Origin: an uncultured Oscillospiraceae bacterium
GTDB lineage: Bacteria > Bacillota > Clostridia > Oscillospirales > Oscillospiraceae
Assembly (NCBI GenBank): GCA_934591705.1
Contig: CAKTPM010000006.1
Coordinates: 1-64,000, forward strand
Reading direction: 5' to 3'
DNA: 64,000 nt
This document shows, piece by piece, positions 15,417-23,259 of this stretch (the first letter of the stretch is position 1; each line of letters begins with the position of its first letter). Under the pieces are notes generated by a model. It saw nothing but the letters and a program-made list of their open reading frames with translations. It searched no databases and was not told the origin of the DNA. Made by a program: the position numbers and the translations under genes.

Positions 15417-16118
15417 ATGGATACTCAGAGGGCAGCAGAACTGCTGGCGGCGCGCAGCGAGAAAGAATTTGGTAATGCACTGAAAGATCATGACGATCCG
15501 TTCAAGGATTTTTATAAATCCTTGCCCATTTGCATTTTGGATGCCGTGTTTTCCATCGGCGTCCGGTACACTTCGGTCGTAAATGTGGTTAACAGCTATA
15601 TGGCGGCATTTGATCTCACCATATCCAGAACGCAGGCGGACGAGACGGAGCATACGATCCGCGATTTCCTTGCGAATGTTGCGAAGTATGATACGATCGA
15701 AGACTTTTCCAAGAATGTGCTTCACAACATGCAGCGGACTTCCAGCCGCAACGGGATTTTGAAGGCGGAAGCGTGCCGGGAGATCGCGCTGGTCTGCCAG
15801 AAGCACGGCATCAATACGCTGCACGACTTCAATGGCTATACGGATAAGGCCGCCCTCGACAAGGATATCAAGTCGGTGCGTGGCCAAGGCAGCGGCATTA
15901 TGCTGAAGTATCTCTATATGCTGAGCGGTGACGAAAACCGAGTCAAACCGGACAGACACATTGTGCGCTTCATCAAGGAGACCTGCTCCCTGCAGAAGCT
16001 GACGGACGACGATGCACAGGCAATTATGGCGTGTGCGGTCGAAATGCTGAAGCCCGAATACCCAAATATCACAGTTCGGTTTCTCGACAGTCTGATCTGG
16101 GAAACGCAGCGGCGGTAG
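15417..16118 (+). CDS. Helix-hairpin-helix glycosylase-like protein
   Basis: 233 residues, entirely helical. Near residues 155-185 the segment 'VRGQGSGIMLKYLYML' is followed by 'KPDRHIVRF'. This is the layout of HhH-GPD DNA glycosylases, where the loop G-x-G binds DNA and the aspartate in 'DxH' is catalytic. The catalytic lysine and iron-sulfur cysteines of the Nth subfamily are absent, so a monofunctional or diverged repair enzyme is more likely. Similar proteins often sit near restriction or mobile genes, but no partner is seen here. G+C is lower than in its neighbours, suggesting acquisition. ATG 15417 has an AAAGAGGGG ribosome site. Confidence 0.65.
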   Translation: MDTQRAAELLAARSEKEFGNALKDHDDPFKDFYKSLPICILDAVFSIGVRYTSVVNVVNSYMAAFDLTISRTQADETEHTIRDFLANVAKYDTIEDFSKNVLHNMQRTSSRNGILKAEACREIALVCQKHGINTLHDFNGYTDKAALDKDIKSVRGQGSGIMLKYLYMLSGDENRVKPDRHIVRFIKETCSLQKLTDDDAQAIMACAVEMLKPEYPNITVRFLDSLIWETQRR

Positions 16119-16307
16119 CAACCGCATTTCCCCGAAATACGGAAATCCCTTGCTTCGCTGGCGGAAGCGTGGGACACTGTGAACCAAGAGTAGCACCCTG
16201 CGGATGCTTACACAAGTTGTAGCACAGGTAGGTGTACAGAAATCTGTATAGATGTTTCATCCCGCAAGAGTATCCTCGCTAACACCAAGCCCGAAGCCAA
16301 GGAGCAG

Positions 16308-16346
16308 AAAAAAGCTCCTGATTTCTTGCGAAATCAGGAGCTTTTT
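16308..16346 (-). terminator. Terminator of the tRNA operon
   Basis: A 17-nt arm (AAAAAGCTCCTGATTTC) and its complement surround a short loop, and TTTTTT follows on the minus strand directly after the tRNA-Val CCA. Confidence 0.9.
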
Positions 16347-16422
16347 GGTGGAGACTGCTGGACTCGAACCAGTGACCTCCTGCGTGTGAAGCAGGCGCTC
16401 TAACCAGCTGAGCTAAGCCTCC
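16346..16422 (-). tRNA. tRNA-Val (CAC)
   Basis: 77 nt with encoded CCA. Acceptor GGAGGCT pairs with AGTCTCC. The anticodon loop is TTCACAC within stem CCTGC/GCAGG, and the T-loop is GGTTCGAGTCC. It is the last gene of a three-tRNA minus-strand cluster. Confidence 0.96.
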
Positions 16423-16453
16423 ATATTCGGCAGCCCGAGACGGATTGCCGAAG

Positions 16454-16528
16454 TGGTGACCCGTACGGGACTCGAACCCATGTTACAGCCGTGAAAGGGC
16501 CGTGTCTTAACCACTTGACCAACGGGCC
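16454..16528 (-). tRNA. tRNA-Glu (TTC)
   Basis: 75 nt with encoded CCA. Acceptor GGCCCGT, anticodon loop CTTTCAC, T-loop GGTTCGAGTCC. It is the middle gene of the cluster. Confidence 0.96.
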
Positions 16529-16581
16529 GTGTTTGTTGTGTCGAGGGTTACCGGAGAGATGCTCTCGCATCTCTCCGGTTC

Positions 16582-16658
16582 TGGTAGCGGCGACTGGATT
16601 TGAACCGGTGACACTGCGGGTATGAACCGCATGCTCTAGCCAACTGAGCTACGCCGCC
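16582..16658 (-). tRNA. tRNA-Met (CAT), elongator type
   Basis: 77 nt with encoded CCA. Acceptor GGCGGCG begins with a paired G, and the anticodon loop is TTCATAC in stem TGCGG/CCGCA. The lack of the GGG/CCC anticodon-stem pairs distinguishes it from the initiator tRNA relic at 6938-6982. Confidence 0.95.
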
Positions 16659-16765
16659 ATGTCCTCGACAGGCACGAATTAATATAGCACACAACGGCCG
16701 GCTTGTCAACATAATTCTTTCCATTTGTCGCAAATTTTTCTCATATTCCCCGGCAGGGAGGCGGC

Positions 16766-18370
16766 TTACAGGGCCGAAAAGAGGCGGCTGCCCCGGACGC
16801 GGAGCCAGTGCCCCAGGGCCCCGGCGGCAGCTGCCGAGACCGCCAGGAGGAGGCCCAGGTACACCCCGGCCCCCAGGGGACGGGCTGCGAACAGGAACCC
16901 CAGGGGCACGGCGGCGGCATAGAGCCAGGGGGCGAATACGGCGATGGCCACGCTGCCGCTTTGCTTGATGGGGTAGAGCTCGTTGGTCCAGGTGAGATGG
17001 GGCATTTTCAAATTCAGCGCCAGGTCCCCCAGGGCCAAAAGGACGCTGTTGACCCCGCAAAGGGTCATGAGCAGGAGTGTCAACAGGGGCGCGAGGCCCA
17101 GGGCCAGAGCGCAGAGCCCGGCGCACAGCACCGCCCCGGGCAGCGTGAGCCACAGCTGCACGGAGAGCTTGGCCCGCAGCACCTGCCAGGGGTCCACCGG
17201 CAGCGATTGGAGGATCCAAATACTCCGGCCCTCCAGGGACACGGCGGCGGCGCAGGCGTCATTCATAGCCATGACCATCGTAATGGCCCCGGCGGCCAGC
17301 ACACCGGCCACGGCGGGGCCCTCCGCCCCCAAGAGCTCCGCGGCCAGCCGGCGCAGCAGCGGGCCCTTCAGCAGTGCAAAAATGCCCAGGGCCGGCAGCA
17401 GCAGGGTGCCCAGGCCGCAGTTGAGCATATAATTGGCGTTGGAGGTAAAGCGGGCGAACTCCTTTCGCCGCAGTGCGGCGGAAGCACCCAGCACCCTCTC
17501 CCGGCCCGGACGCCGCCCCCGGCCGGATGTGGCATGGCCCCCGGCGGCAAGCCCCAAAAAGCCCCGGGCCATCCCCCGGAGGGCGAGAGCCAGCAGCGCC
17601 GCCGTCAGGGCCGCCAGCAGCCCCAGAGCCACCCCATCGCCGGCGGCGGCAGCACCTAAGCCATAGACAGGATAGATCCCCCGGAGGGTACCGCCCCAGG
17701 CCGCCGCGGAGTCCAAAATGTGCCGGAGATCGTTGAGAAACCGAAAGTAGACCACATAATACAGCACAAAGAACACCAAGGACGCCAGTACCTTGATAAA
17801 GCTGCGGTTTTGAAACCGGGCGCTGAGCTTGGCCACCACCCAGCCCAGGGCGCAGGAGAACACCAGCGCCAGCAGCGACACGCACAGCATTTGCCCCAGG
17901 GCGCAGAGCACCACGGACGCCGAGGCACCGAAGGCGCCGGCATAGACCAAAAGGGCCGGGAGCTGCACCGTCAGGGTGAAGGTGAGGCCCATGAGATACA
18001 CGCTGAAAAGCCGGGCCGTGAGGATATAGCCCACCGGCACCGGCAGGGAGAGCAAAAGGTCATTGTCCTTGGCCCCATAGACGGTGGTGTGGACGGTGAA
18101 GCCGCCGGAGAACACCCCCAGCACCAGGGCCAGGGCGGCAAAGAGGGCGAAATAGAGCCAGGTGAGCCCGGCGGTGCAAAGGGGCTCACAGAGGCCCTTT
18201 GCCAGGGCAAAAAACGCCCCGCCCACCACGCCGAGGATGAGCCCGGCATAGAGCACGAAGTACACCGCCACCCCCAACCGGGAGCGGAGGGAGCCCTTCT
18301 TTTGGTTCACGAAAAAGCCCCGGTAGAGCTCCAAAAGCTGCTTTTGAATGAGCGTACCCAGCATGGTCAT
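16766..18370 (-). CDS. ABC-2 type exporter permease
   Basis: 534 residues with about twelve hydrophobic segments in two six-helix halves separated by a basic loop near residue 300 ('GRGRRPGRERVLG'). This is the long, two-half form of ABC-2 permeases that pairs with a single ATPase. It is the membrane part of the exporter whose ATPase gene overlaps its start by 4 bases. The substrate is unknown. Related systems export antimicrobials, lipids or small peptides. The gene is the last of a minus-strand operon lipoprotein-ATPase-permease. Confidence 0.85.
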   Translation of the reverse strand: MTMLGTLIQKQLLELYRGFFVNQKKGSLRSRLGVAVYFVLYAGLILGVVGGAFFALAKGLCEPLCTAGLTWLYFALFAALALVLGVFSGGFTVHTTVYGAKDNDLLLSLPVPVGYILTARLFSVYLMGLTFTLTVQLPALLVYAGAFGASASVVLCALGQMLCVSLLALVFSCALGWVVAKLSARFQNRSFIKVLASLVFFVLYYVVYFRFLNDLRHILDSAAAWGGTLRGIYPVYGLGAAAAGDGVALGLLAALTAALLALALRGMARGFLGLAAGGHATSGRGRRPGRERVLGASAALRRKEFARFTSNANYMLNCGLGTLLLPALGIFALLKGPLLRRLAAELLGAEGPAVAGVLAAGAITMVMAMNDACAAAVSLEGRSIWILQSLPVDPWQVLRAKLSVQLWLTLPGAVLCAGLCALALGLAPLLTLLLMTLCGVNSVLLALGDLALNLKMPHLTWTNELYPIKQSGSVAIAVFAPWLYAAAVPLGFLFAARPLGAGVYLGLLLAVSAAAAGALGHWLRVRGSRLFSAL

Positions 18371-19074
18371 TCCTCCTCCAACTCCAGGAAAACCTCCTCC
18401 AGGGAGGCATCGCCCCGGACCTCCTCCATGGTGCCGGAACGGATGAGGCGGCCCTCCTTGATGATGGCCACCTTGTCGCAGAGCTTTTCCGCCACCTCCA
18501 GCACATGGGTGGAAAAGAAGATGGCCCCGCCCCGGCGGCAGACCTGGCGCATCATGCCCTTGAGGAGGTGGGCGGCCCTGGGGTCTAAGCCCACGAAGGG
18601 CTCGTCCATCACGATGAGCCGGGGCTCGTGGAGCCAGGCGGCCATGAGCGCCAGCTTCTGCTTCATGCCGTGGGAATAGGCGGCGATGGCCTGATCCAGG
18701 TCCTCCGTCAGGTCAAAATCGGCGGCGTACTTGGCGATGCGCTCCCGGCGGTCCTGGGCGGAAATGCCGAAAATGTCCGCCACGAAATGGAGATACTTCC
18801 GCCCGGTCATAAAGTCGTAGAGGTCGGGGTTATCGGGGATGTAGGCCAACTGGCGCTTGCAGGTCAGGGGTTCTTTTTGAATGTCGGCCCCGCAGACGCG
18901 GATCTGGCCCTGGGTAAAGGGCAGGATGCCCACGGCGGCCTTGAGGGTGGTGGTCTTCCCCGCGCCGTTGTGGCCGATGAAGCCGCAGATCTCGCCGGGG
19001 GCGATGTGCAGCGTCAGGTCGTCCACGGCCTTTTTATCGCCGTAGCACTTGGTATAGTGAGAAATTTCCAGCAT
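18367..19074 (-). CDS. ABC transporter ATP-binding protein
   Basis: 235 residues. Walker A 'GHNGAGKTTT' lies near residues 34-43, the signature 'YSHGMKQKL' near 133-141, Walker B 'LIVMDEP' near 153-159 and the switch histidine in 'FFSTHV'. It belongs to the CcmA/YhaQ-like exporters and energises the permease encoded just downstream. The signature has H in place of the common S-G-G, as in many ABC-2 ATPases. ATG 19074 is chosen because AAAGGAG lies 7 bases upstream. A TTG 18 bases earlier is less likely. Confidence 0.92.
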   Translation of the reverse strand: MLEISHYTKCYGDKKAVDDLTLHIAPGEICGFIGHNGAGKTTTLKAAVGILPFTQGQIRVCGADIQKEPLTCKRQLAYIPDNPDLYDFMTGRKYLHFVADIFGISAQDRRERIAKYAADFDLTEDLDQAIAAYSHGMKQKLALMAAWLHEPRLIVMDEPFVGLDPRAAHLLKGMMRQVCRRGGAIFFSTHVLEVAEKLCDKVAIIKEGRLIRSGTMEEVRGDASLEEVFLELEEE

Positions 19075-19088
19075 AGGGAACTCCTTTC

Positions 19089-19823
19089 TCAAGGGGCCAA
19101 AAGGCCCCGGATGTTGCTTTCCGTCATGTCCTGCCAGGGGATGTCATAGGCCCGGGCGTCGCCCATCTTTTCGCCGTACCAGGCGGCATACTCCTCCCCG
19201 CTGAGGATCTGCTCCTGCCCCGCCTCCGTCACCAAATACACCACGCCGGAGCCATCGTCCTTCTCCTCCGGGAAGGGGGTGCCGAAGTCCCCGAGGGCGT
19301 ACACGGTCTTATCCCAGGCCGACACCTGGGCCACGGTATCATAGCCGCCGGCGGCGTTGCGCATCAAAAGGGCGTAGGGCCAAAAATCGGCGGGGCCGCA
19401 GGTCTGATTGTGGGACCACGGGGCGATGACGGCGCCATTGTCATAGTAGGCGGCGCCGGGAGTGAGCCGCAGCTCCTCGGTGAGGCCGCCGCCGGCGTAG
19501 GAGAACACCCATTCCGCCATACCCGCCGTGGGGGCGGTGGTGAAGTGGATGAGCAGCTCCTCCCGGCCATCGCCGTTCATGTCGCAGACGGCAAAGCGGT
19601 TGTTCTCGACGGAGCCGAAGCCCGTGGGTATCTCAAATTCCGTCCCGTCAGGGAGCCGGTGCTGATAGGCAAAATCCTGCAGGGCGGCTTGATAGGCCGC
19701 CAGGGCCTCTCCTCCGCCCTCTTGGCCGGGGTCATCGGTGATGCCGGCGGGGTCCTTTTGGCCGCAGGCGCTGAGGGCCGCCAGCAAAAGCAGGGCCAGC
19801 AGCAGGGACAGGGCTTTTTTCAT
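19089..19823 (-). CDS. Lipoprotein with calcium-loop motif
   Basis: 244 residues. The signal peptide 'MKKALSLLLALLLLAALSAC' ends in a lipobox (LSAC), so the protein is membrane-anchored outside the cell. The mature domain carries 'DMNGDGREELLI', an EF-hand/FG-GAP-like calcium loop common in secreted Clostridial proteins that report on cell-wall or nutrient state. It is the first gene of the operon with the ABC exporter, 14 bases upstream of the ATPase. A substrate-capture or sensor role for the exporter is possible but unproven. Confidence 0.82.
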   Translation of the reverse strand: MKKALSLLLALLLLAALSACGQKDPAGITDDPGQEGGGEALAAYQAALQDFAYQHRLPDGTEFEIPTGFGSVENNRFAVCDMNGDGREELLIHFTTAPTAGMAEWVFSYAGGGLTEELRLTPGAAYYDNGAVIAPWSHNQTCGPADFWPYALLMRNAAGGYDTVAQVSAWDKTVYALGDFGTPFPEEKDDGSGVVYLVTEAGQEQILSGEEYAAWYGEKMGDARAYDIPWQDMTESNIRGLLAP

Positions 19824-19965
19824 GGCACTTCATCCTTTCTTTCTATGAGGCGGTTTTTCTCTCTCGGTATTTGCTTCTGCCGCAAGTATGCGCCTCGGCG
19901 GGGCGGTTGTCTATCAACCTGCGGTTGCGTTTTCTCTTTTTTCCGCAACCTCCCGTTGCATGCAT

Positions 19966-19993
19966 AGAATAACACACCCTTTTCCCTTGTCAA
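19966..19993 (-). promoter_or_regulatory. Promoter of the lipoprotein-ABC exporter operon
   Basis: TTGACA (19988-19993), 16 bp, TATTCT (19966-19971) on the minus strand. The leader is about 135 nt and contains several GGTTG/CAACC half-sites (19910-19955) that could bind a regulator. Confidence 0.6.
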
Positions 19994-20065
19994 CGGCGGC
20001 GGGGAAAATGTAAGAAAATCCTAAGCTTTGGGTCCCACCCTATAGCGGCTTTGGCGGCAGGGTGC

Positions 20066-20094
20066 AAAAAACGCGCCCGGAGGGACGCGTTTTT
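20066..20094. terminator. Bidirectional terminator
   Basis: AAAAAACGCG pairs with CGCGTTTTT around CCCGGAGGGA. It can serve the minus-strand gene ending at 20118. Confidence 0.75.
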
Positions 20095-20117
20095 CGTTCG
20101 CTATAGTCGGCCGGGGC

Positions 20118-20696
20118 TCAATACAGCCCCGCCAGGATGTCCACGCATCTGTCGATGCCGATGACGCCGCTGTCCAGCGTCAGGTGGTAGTTCTGGGCGT
20201 GGCCCCACTTCATGTTGGTGTAAAAGCGGTGGTAGGCGGCCCGGCGCTTGTCCTTGTCCCGCAGGCGGTCCTCCGGGGACTGCTCCCGCTCACCGTAGAC
20301 CTCCACGATGCGGTGGGCCCGGAAGGCCATGTCCGCGTGGATAAAGACCTTCAGGCAGTCGGCCTTGTCCTGGAGGATGTAGTCCGCACAGCGGCCCACG
20401 ATGACACAGGGGCCCTTGTCCGCCAGGGCGTTGATGACCTTGCTCTGGTGCTGCCAGAGGATGTCCTCATTGGTGGGGCCCAGCATCCGGCTGGTCAGGG
20501 CGGCGGAGAGGAAGCCGCCGGGGGCATACTCCCCCGCCTCCTTCACATACTCCGGGGCAAAGCCGGTCTCCTTGGCCAGCTCCTGGATGATCTCGGCGTC
20601 ATAGCAGGGAATGCCCAGCTTTTCCGCCAGCTTTTTACCGATGGTGCGACCGCCGCTGCCAAACTCGCGGCTGATGGTGATCACTCTGTTTTTCAT
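20118..20696 (-). CDS. Cytidylate kinase-like protein
   Basis: 192 residues of the Cytidylate_kin2 family. The P-loop-like 'SREFGSGGRTIGKKLAEKL' lies at the N-terminus and 'PCVIVGRCADYIL' near residue 98, followed by a basic lid ('DRLRDKDKRRAAYHRFYTN'). It is probably a cytoplasmic nucleoside-phosphate kinase, but the family's true substrate is not settled. ATG 20694-20696 overlaps the stop of the truncated MATE frame (ATGA), so it is translationally coupled. It also inherits the leader and promoter of that gene. In related genomes a cytidylate kinase-like gene often follows a complete transporter. Confidence 0.85.
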   Translation of the reverse strand: MKNRVITISREFGSGGRTIGKKLAEKLGIPCYDAEIIQELAKETGFAPEYVKEAGEYAPGGFLSAALTSRMLGPTNEDILWQHQSKVINALADKGPCVIVGRCADYILQDKADCLKVFIHADMAFRAHRIVEVYGEREQSPEDRLRDKDKRRAAYHRFYTNMKWGHAQNYHLTLDSGVIGIDRCVDILAGLY

Positions 20697-21133
20697 AGGT
20701 CCTGCACTCCTTCCGTATGCAACTCTTGATAGGTTTTTACAATGATGATGGCTGAAATGATAAAGGTCAGAATATCCGAAACCGGCATGGAATAAAGAAC
20801 GCCGTCCAGGCCGAAGAGCACCGCCAGCAGCAGGGCGAAGCCCACGCTGCACCGGGCCTTCTCCCCCTCGCCCCGGCCCAGGGCCATGCTGACGAAGGCG
20901 CAGCAGCCGTCGCCGATCATAACGGCGATGGCCAGGGCCACCACCGTCAGAGGAAACACCACCGTGTTGGCGGCATTGCCGTAGGAGCCCAGGTAGCTGG
21001 CGGTGGCGATGAAAATTTGATCGACGATGTTGTAAAGCGCCCCCACCAGCAGGGAGATGATGCAGGGGACGGCATATCGCCCCATGAGCTTGCCCATCGG
21101 CTCCGTTCCCAAAAATTGGTTTTCCGTATTCAT
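20693..21133 (-). pseudogene. MATE efflux transporter with a large in-frame internal deletion
   Basis: 146 residues. The first 125 are a normal MATE N-terminus ('MGRYAVPCIISLLVGALYN', 'GDGCCAFVSMALGRGEGEK'). The sequence then jumps in frame to a typical MATE C-terminus ('LFGLDGVLYSMPVSDILTF'). Family members are about 450 residues, so about 300 from the middle are missing, with the join inside or near the repeated letters 'LFGL'. It cannot form the twelve-helix transporter. The promoter, leader, ribosome site AAGGAAGG and ATGA coupling to the kinase gene are intact, so it is still likely translated and may survive as a leader for the downstream gene. Confidence 0.8.
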
Positions 21134-21152
21134 ATTATACACCTTCCTTTTG

Positions 21153-21195
21153 AAAAAATAAATGCGCAAATCCGTAAAAATCCGGACTTACGCAC
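21153..21195 (-). terminator. Attenuator-like terminator in the MATE leader
   Basis: A 13-bp stem (21162-21174 with 21183-21195), using three G-U pairs, is followed by TTATTTTTTC on the minus strand, 20 bases before ATG 21133. The transcript from the promoter at 21321-21349 must pass it. An upstream segment of the leader (GCGCGTAAATCC) resembles the 5' arm and could compete for pairing. This suggests transcription attenuation. Confidence 0.6.
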
Positions 21196-21320
21196 TTCTG
21201 CTACACGACTTGTTTTTATAAATTTTGCCGGGCCTTGCCCCGAAACCTCCTTTTCCGCAAAAAAAAGATGCGGCGCCTGCGCAATTGGATTTACGCGCAA
21301 ACACCACACATTGTAGGGCT

Positions 21321-21349
21321 ATTATAGCAGCTGCCGCCGGAAATTTCAA
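21321..21349 (-). promoter_or_regulatory. Promoter of the truncated MATE-kinase pair, with a 180-nt leader
   Basis: TTGAAA (21344-21349), 17 bp, TATAAT (21321-21326) on the minus strand. The roughly 180-nt leader to ATG 21133 contains an AAAGGAGG not followed by an obvious start codon and ends in a terminator. No known riboswitch core was recognised. Confidence 0.75.
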
Positions 21350-21394
21350 ATGTTTTCCTGCAAAGGGCTTGCCGAAAATTTCCGGCGGCCCTCC

Positions 21395-21610
21395 TCAATA
21401 CCGAAAGAGGACCCTCCGGCATGCCTCGCAGAGGAAGGCCGGGATCCTGGTCCGGCGGCTGGCCCTCAGCTCCGTGATCTTCACGAAGCCCGGGGCGTTT
21501 TTCGCATTCTCAAACACCCCCGGCACCTGGTCGGCAAAGCTGAAGGCGCCGTCCTTGCTGCAAAAGAGGAAGCCCTCACGCATCTCCTTACCGCATTCGG
21601 GACACTTCAT
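21395..21610 (-). CDS. Small zinc-ribbon protein
   Basis: 71 residues. The N-terminal knuckle 'CPECGKEMREGFLFC' and the C-terminal 'CEACRRVLF' supply four cysteines for one zinc ribbon. It resembles the PF20097/DUF6487 family of small Clostridial proteins of unknown role. It begins 18 bases after the XRE/AbrB regulator gene and is probably co-transcribed with it. Confidence 0.8.
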   Translation of the reverse strand: MKCPECGKEMREGFLFCSKDGAFSFADQVPGVFENAKNAPGFVKITELRASRRTRIPAFLCEACRRVLFRY

Positions 21611-21628
21611 ACCTGCTCCCCTCCTTTC

Positions 21629-22069
21629 TCATTCCTCCGTGGGCTGCCGGCCGGCCCGCAGGGCCTCCTGCAGCCGCTTTTCAAAAATTTCCGCTTTTAT
21701 GAGGGCGATGCCCTGCTCCTCATCTCCCAGGACCACCAGGCGGTCCCCCTCCCGGAGACCGAAGGTGTCCCGGGCGGCCTTGGGGATCACCACCTGGCCC
21801 TTGGCCCCCAAGGGCACCGTGCCCCACAGGTGCTTGCCCACCGGGGCGGGAGCCACCCGGGTGCGGCCCACGGCCTCCTCCCCATTCACCAGAGAGTCGA
21901 GGGTGACGCCATAGAATTTCGCCAGCCGGGCGCATTTGTCAATGTCGGGGACCGTCTCCCCCTGCTCCCACTTGGCATAGGACTGCCGGGAGATGCCGAT
22001 GACCTCCGCCACCGCCTCCTGGGAAAGCCCCTTGATGGTCCTTAAGATCGCCAAATTTTCCGCCAGCAT
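21629..22069 (-). CDS. XRE-AbrB hybrid transcriptional regulator
   Basis: 146 residues with two DNA-binding modules. An N-terminal XRE helix-turn-helix ('LSQEAVAEVIGISRQSYAKW', about 14-33) is followed by a C-terminal SpoVT/AbrB swapped-hairpin barrel ('AKGQVVIPKAARDTFGLREG', about 88-107). Both domains are normally dimeric, so the protein should bind extended operators. Clostridia have several such hybrids. Targets are not evident, but the short operon with a zinc-ribbon protein suggests local control. Confidence 0.9.
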   Translation of the reverse strand: MLAENLAILRTIKGLSQEAVAEVIGISRQSYAKWEQGETVPDIDKCARLAKFYGVTLDSLVNGEEAVGRTRVAPAPVGKHLWGTVPLGAKGQVVIPKAARDTFGLREGDRLVVLGDEEQGIALIKAEIFEKRLQEALRAGRQPTEE

Positions 22070-22189
22070 CCTGACCGCCTCCTTTTTCCCCTATTATACA
22101 CGGGATAAAGCCCCCTTTCCACCATACGGACTTGTCAGAAAAACATTTTTTCTGTTATCTTTTCCTGCGTCCTTCCCCCGGCGGGCAAT

Positions 22190-22219
22190 AAAAATCCCCC
22201 GGCAAGCCGGGGGATTTTT
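22190..22219. terminator. Bidirectional terminator after galM
   Basis: AAAAATCCCCCGGC-AA-GCCGGGGGATTTTT is a perfect 14-bp stem flanked by A and T tracts, 21 bases past the galM stop. Confidence 0.9.
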
Positions 22220-22239
22220 ACTGTTTCTCTCTGCCGCCC

Positions 22240-23256
22240 TCAGCGGAGGAAGAAGCGGAAGGCCGTCCAGGCCCGGAGGGTCTCCCCCCGGCGGAGGATG
22301 GGGCTGGGGAAGGCCGGGCAGTTCACCGCATTGGGGAAGTGCTGGGTCTCCAGGCAGACCCCCTGGGTCGGGCCGTAGAGGGCTCCCTCCTTGCCCCGGC
22401 GCTCCGTGAGCCAGCCGGCGGTATAGAGCTGCATCCCCTCCAGGGAGGTGGTCATCTCCAGGGCGATGCCGGTGGCGGGGCACCAGAGCGCCGCCGCCGG
22501 GGCCGGGCTCCGGTCCAGCACAAGGTTGTGGTCATAGCCCCGGCCGCCGTTGAAGGCGGCATCCCGCAGGTGCGGCCCCAGGGTGGTGGGGCTGCGCAGA
22601 TCCAGGGGCGTGCCCGCCACCGGCGCCAGCGTGCCCAAAGGGACATTCCCGCTGTCGGTGGGGGTGTAGTGGGCGGCGTGGAGGGTCAGCACATGGTCGT
22701 CCACCGGGCCGCTGGCGTGGCCGCCCAGGTTGAAATAGGTGTGGTTGGTGAGGTTCACCACGGTGTCCTTTTCCGCGGCGGCCCGGTAGTCGATGGTGAG
22801 CCGCCCTCCCTCCAGGCGATAGGTGACCTCCGCCGTCAGTTCTCCGGGAAAGCCCTCCTCCCCGTCCGGGGAGATATAGCGGAAGGTCACGGCCCGGTCG
22901 GTGCAGGTGAAGTCCCAGAGCTTTTTATGAAAGCCCTCCGTGCCGCCGTGGAGGCAGTTTTCCCCCTCGTTGGCCGTGACCCGATAGTCGCTGCCGCCGA
23001 TGGTGAAGCGGGCGCCGCCGATGCGGTTGGCGCAGCGGCCGATGGTGCCGCCCAGGCAGGCATCCAGCTCCCGGTAGCTCTCCAAATCGTCATAGCCCAG
23101 GCAGATGTCCACGCTGCGGCCATGCCTGTCCGGCACCCACAGGGCCCGGACGGCCGCGCCATAGGGCAGCAGCTCTATGCTGTACGGCCCGTCGGAGAGG
23201 ACGATGCAGGGGATCTCCCGGCCCTCCGCCGTGCCAAAGGGTTTCAGCTGATACAT
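22240..23256 (-). CDS. galM: Aldose 1-epimerase (galactose mutarotase)
   Basis: 338 residues of the GalM family. It interconverts beta- and alpha-galactose, the first step of the Leloir pathway. Conserved features include 'GRCANRIGG' (about 72-80), 'LHGGTEGFHKKLW' (about 101-113), the acid histidine in 'NLTNHTYFNLGG' (about 167-178), 'GYDHN' and the base glutamate in 'CLETQHFPNAVN'. Length is normal. It is the last gene of galK-galT-galE-galM and starts 3 bases after the galE stop, followed by a strong terminator. Confidence 0.95.
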   Translation of the reverse strand: MYQLKPFGTAEGREIPCIVLSDGPYSIELLPYGAAVRALWVPDRHGRSVDICLGYDDLESYRELDACLGGTIGRCANRIGGARFTIGGSDYRVTANEGENCLHGGTEGFHKKLWDFTCTDRAVTFRYISPDGEEGFPGELTAEVTYRLEGGRLTIDYRAAAEKDTVVNLTNHTYFNLGGHASGPVDDHVLTLHAAHYTPTDSGNVPLGTLAPVAGTPLDLRSPTTLGPHLRDAAFNGGRGYDHNLVLDRSPAPAAALWCPATGIALEMTTSLEGMQLYTAGWLTERRGKEGALYGPTQGVCLETQHFPNAVNCPAFPSPILRRGETLRAWTAFRFFLR

Positions 23257-23259
23257 CCC

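Noticed and set aside
16346..16658. The tRNA cluster as an attachment site
   Set aside because: All three tRNAs are intact and no displaced 3' fragment or integrase is nearby.
21134..21320. A known riboswitch (guanidine, preQ1, manganese) in the MATE leader
   Set aside because: I could not find any conserved core of these classes; it is left as an uncharacterised attenuator-like leader.
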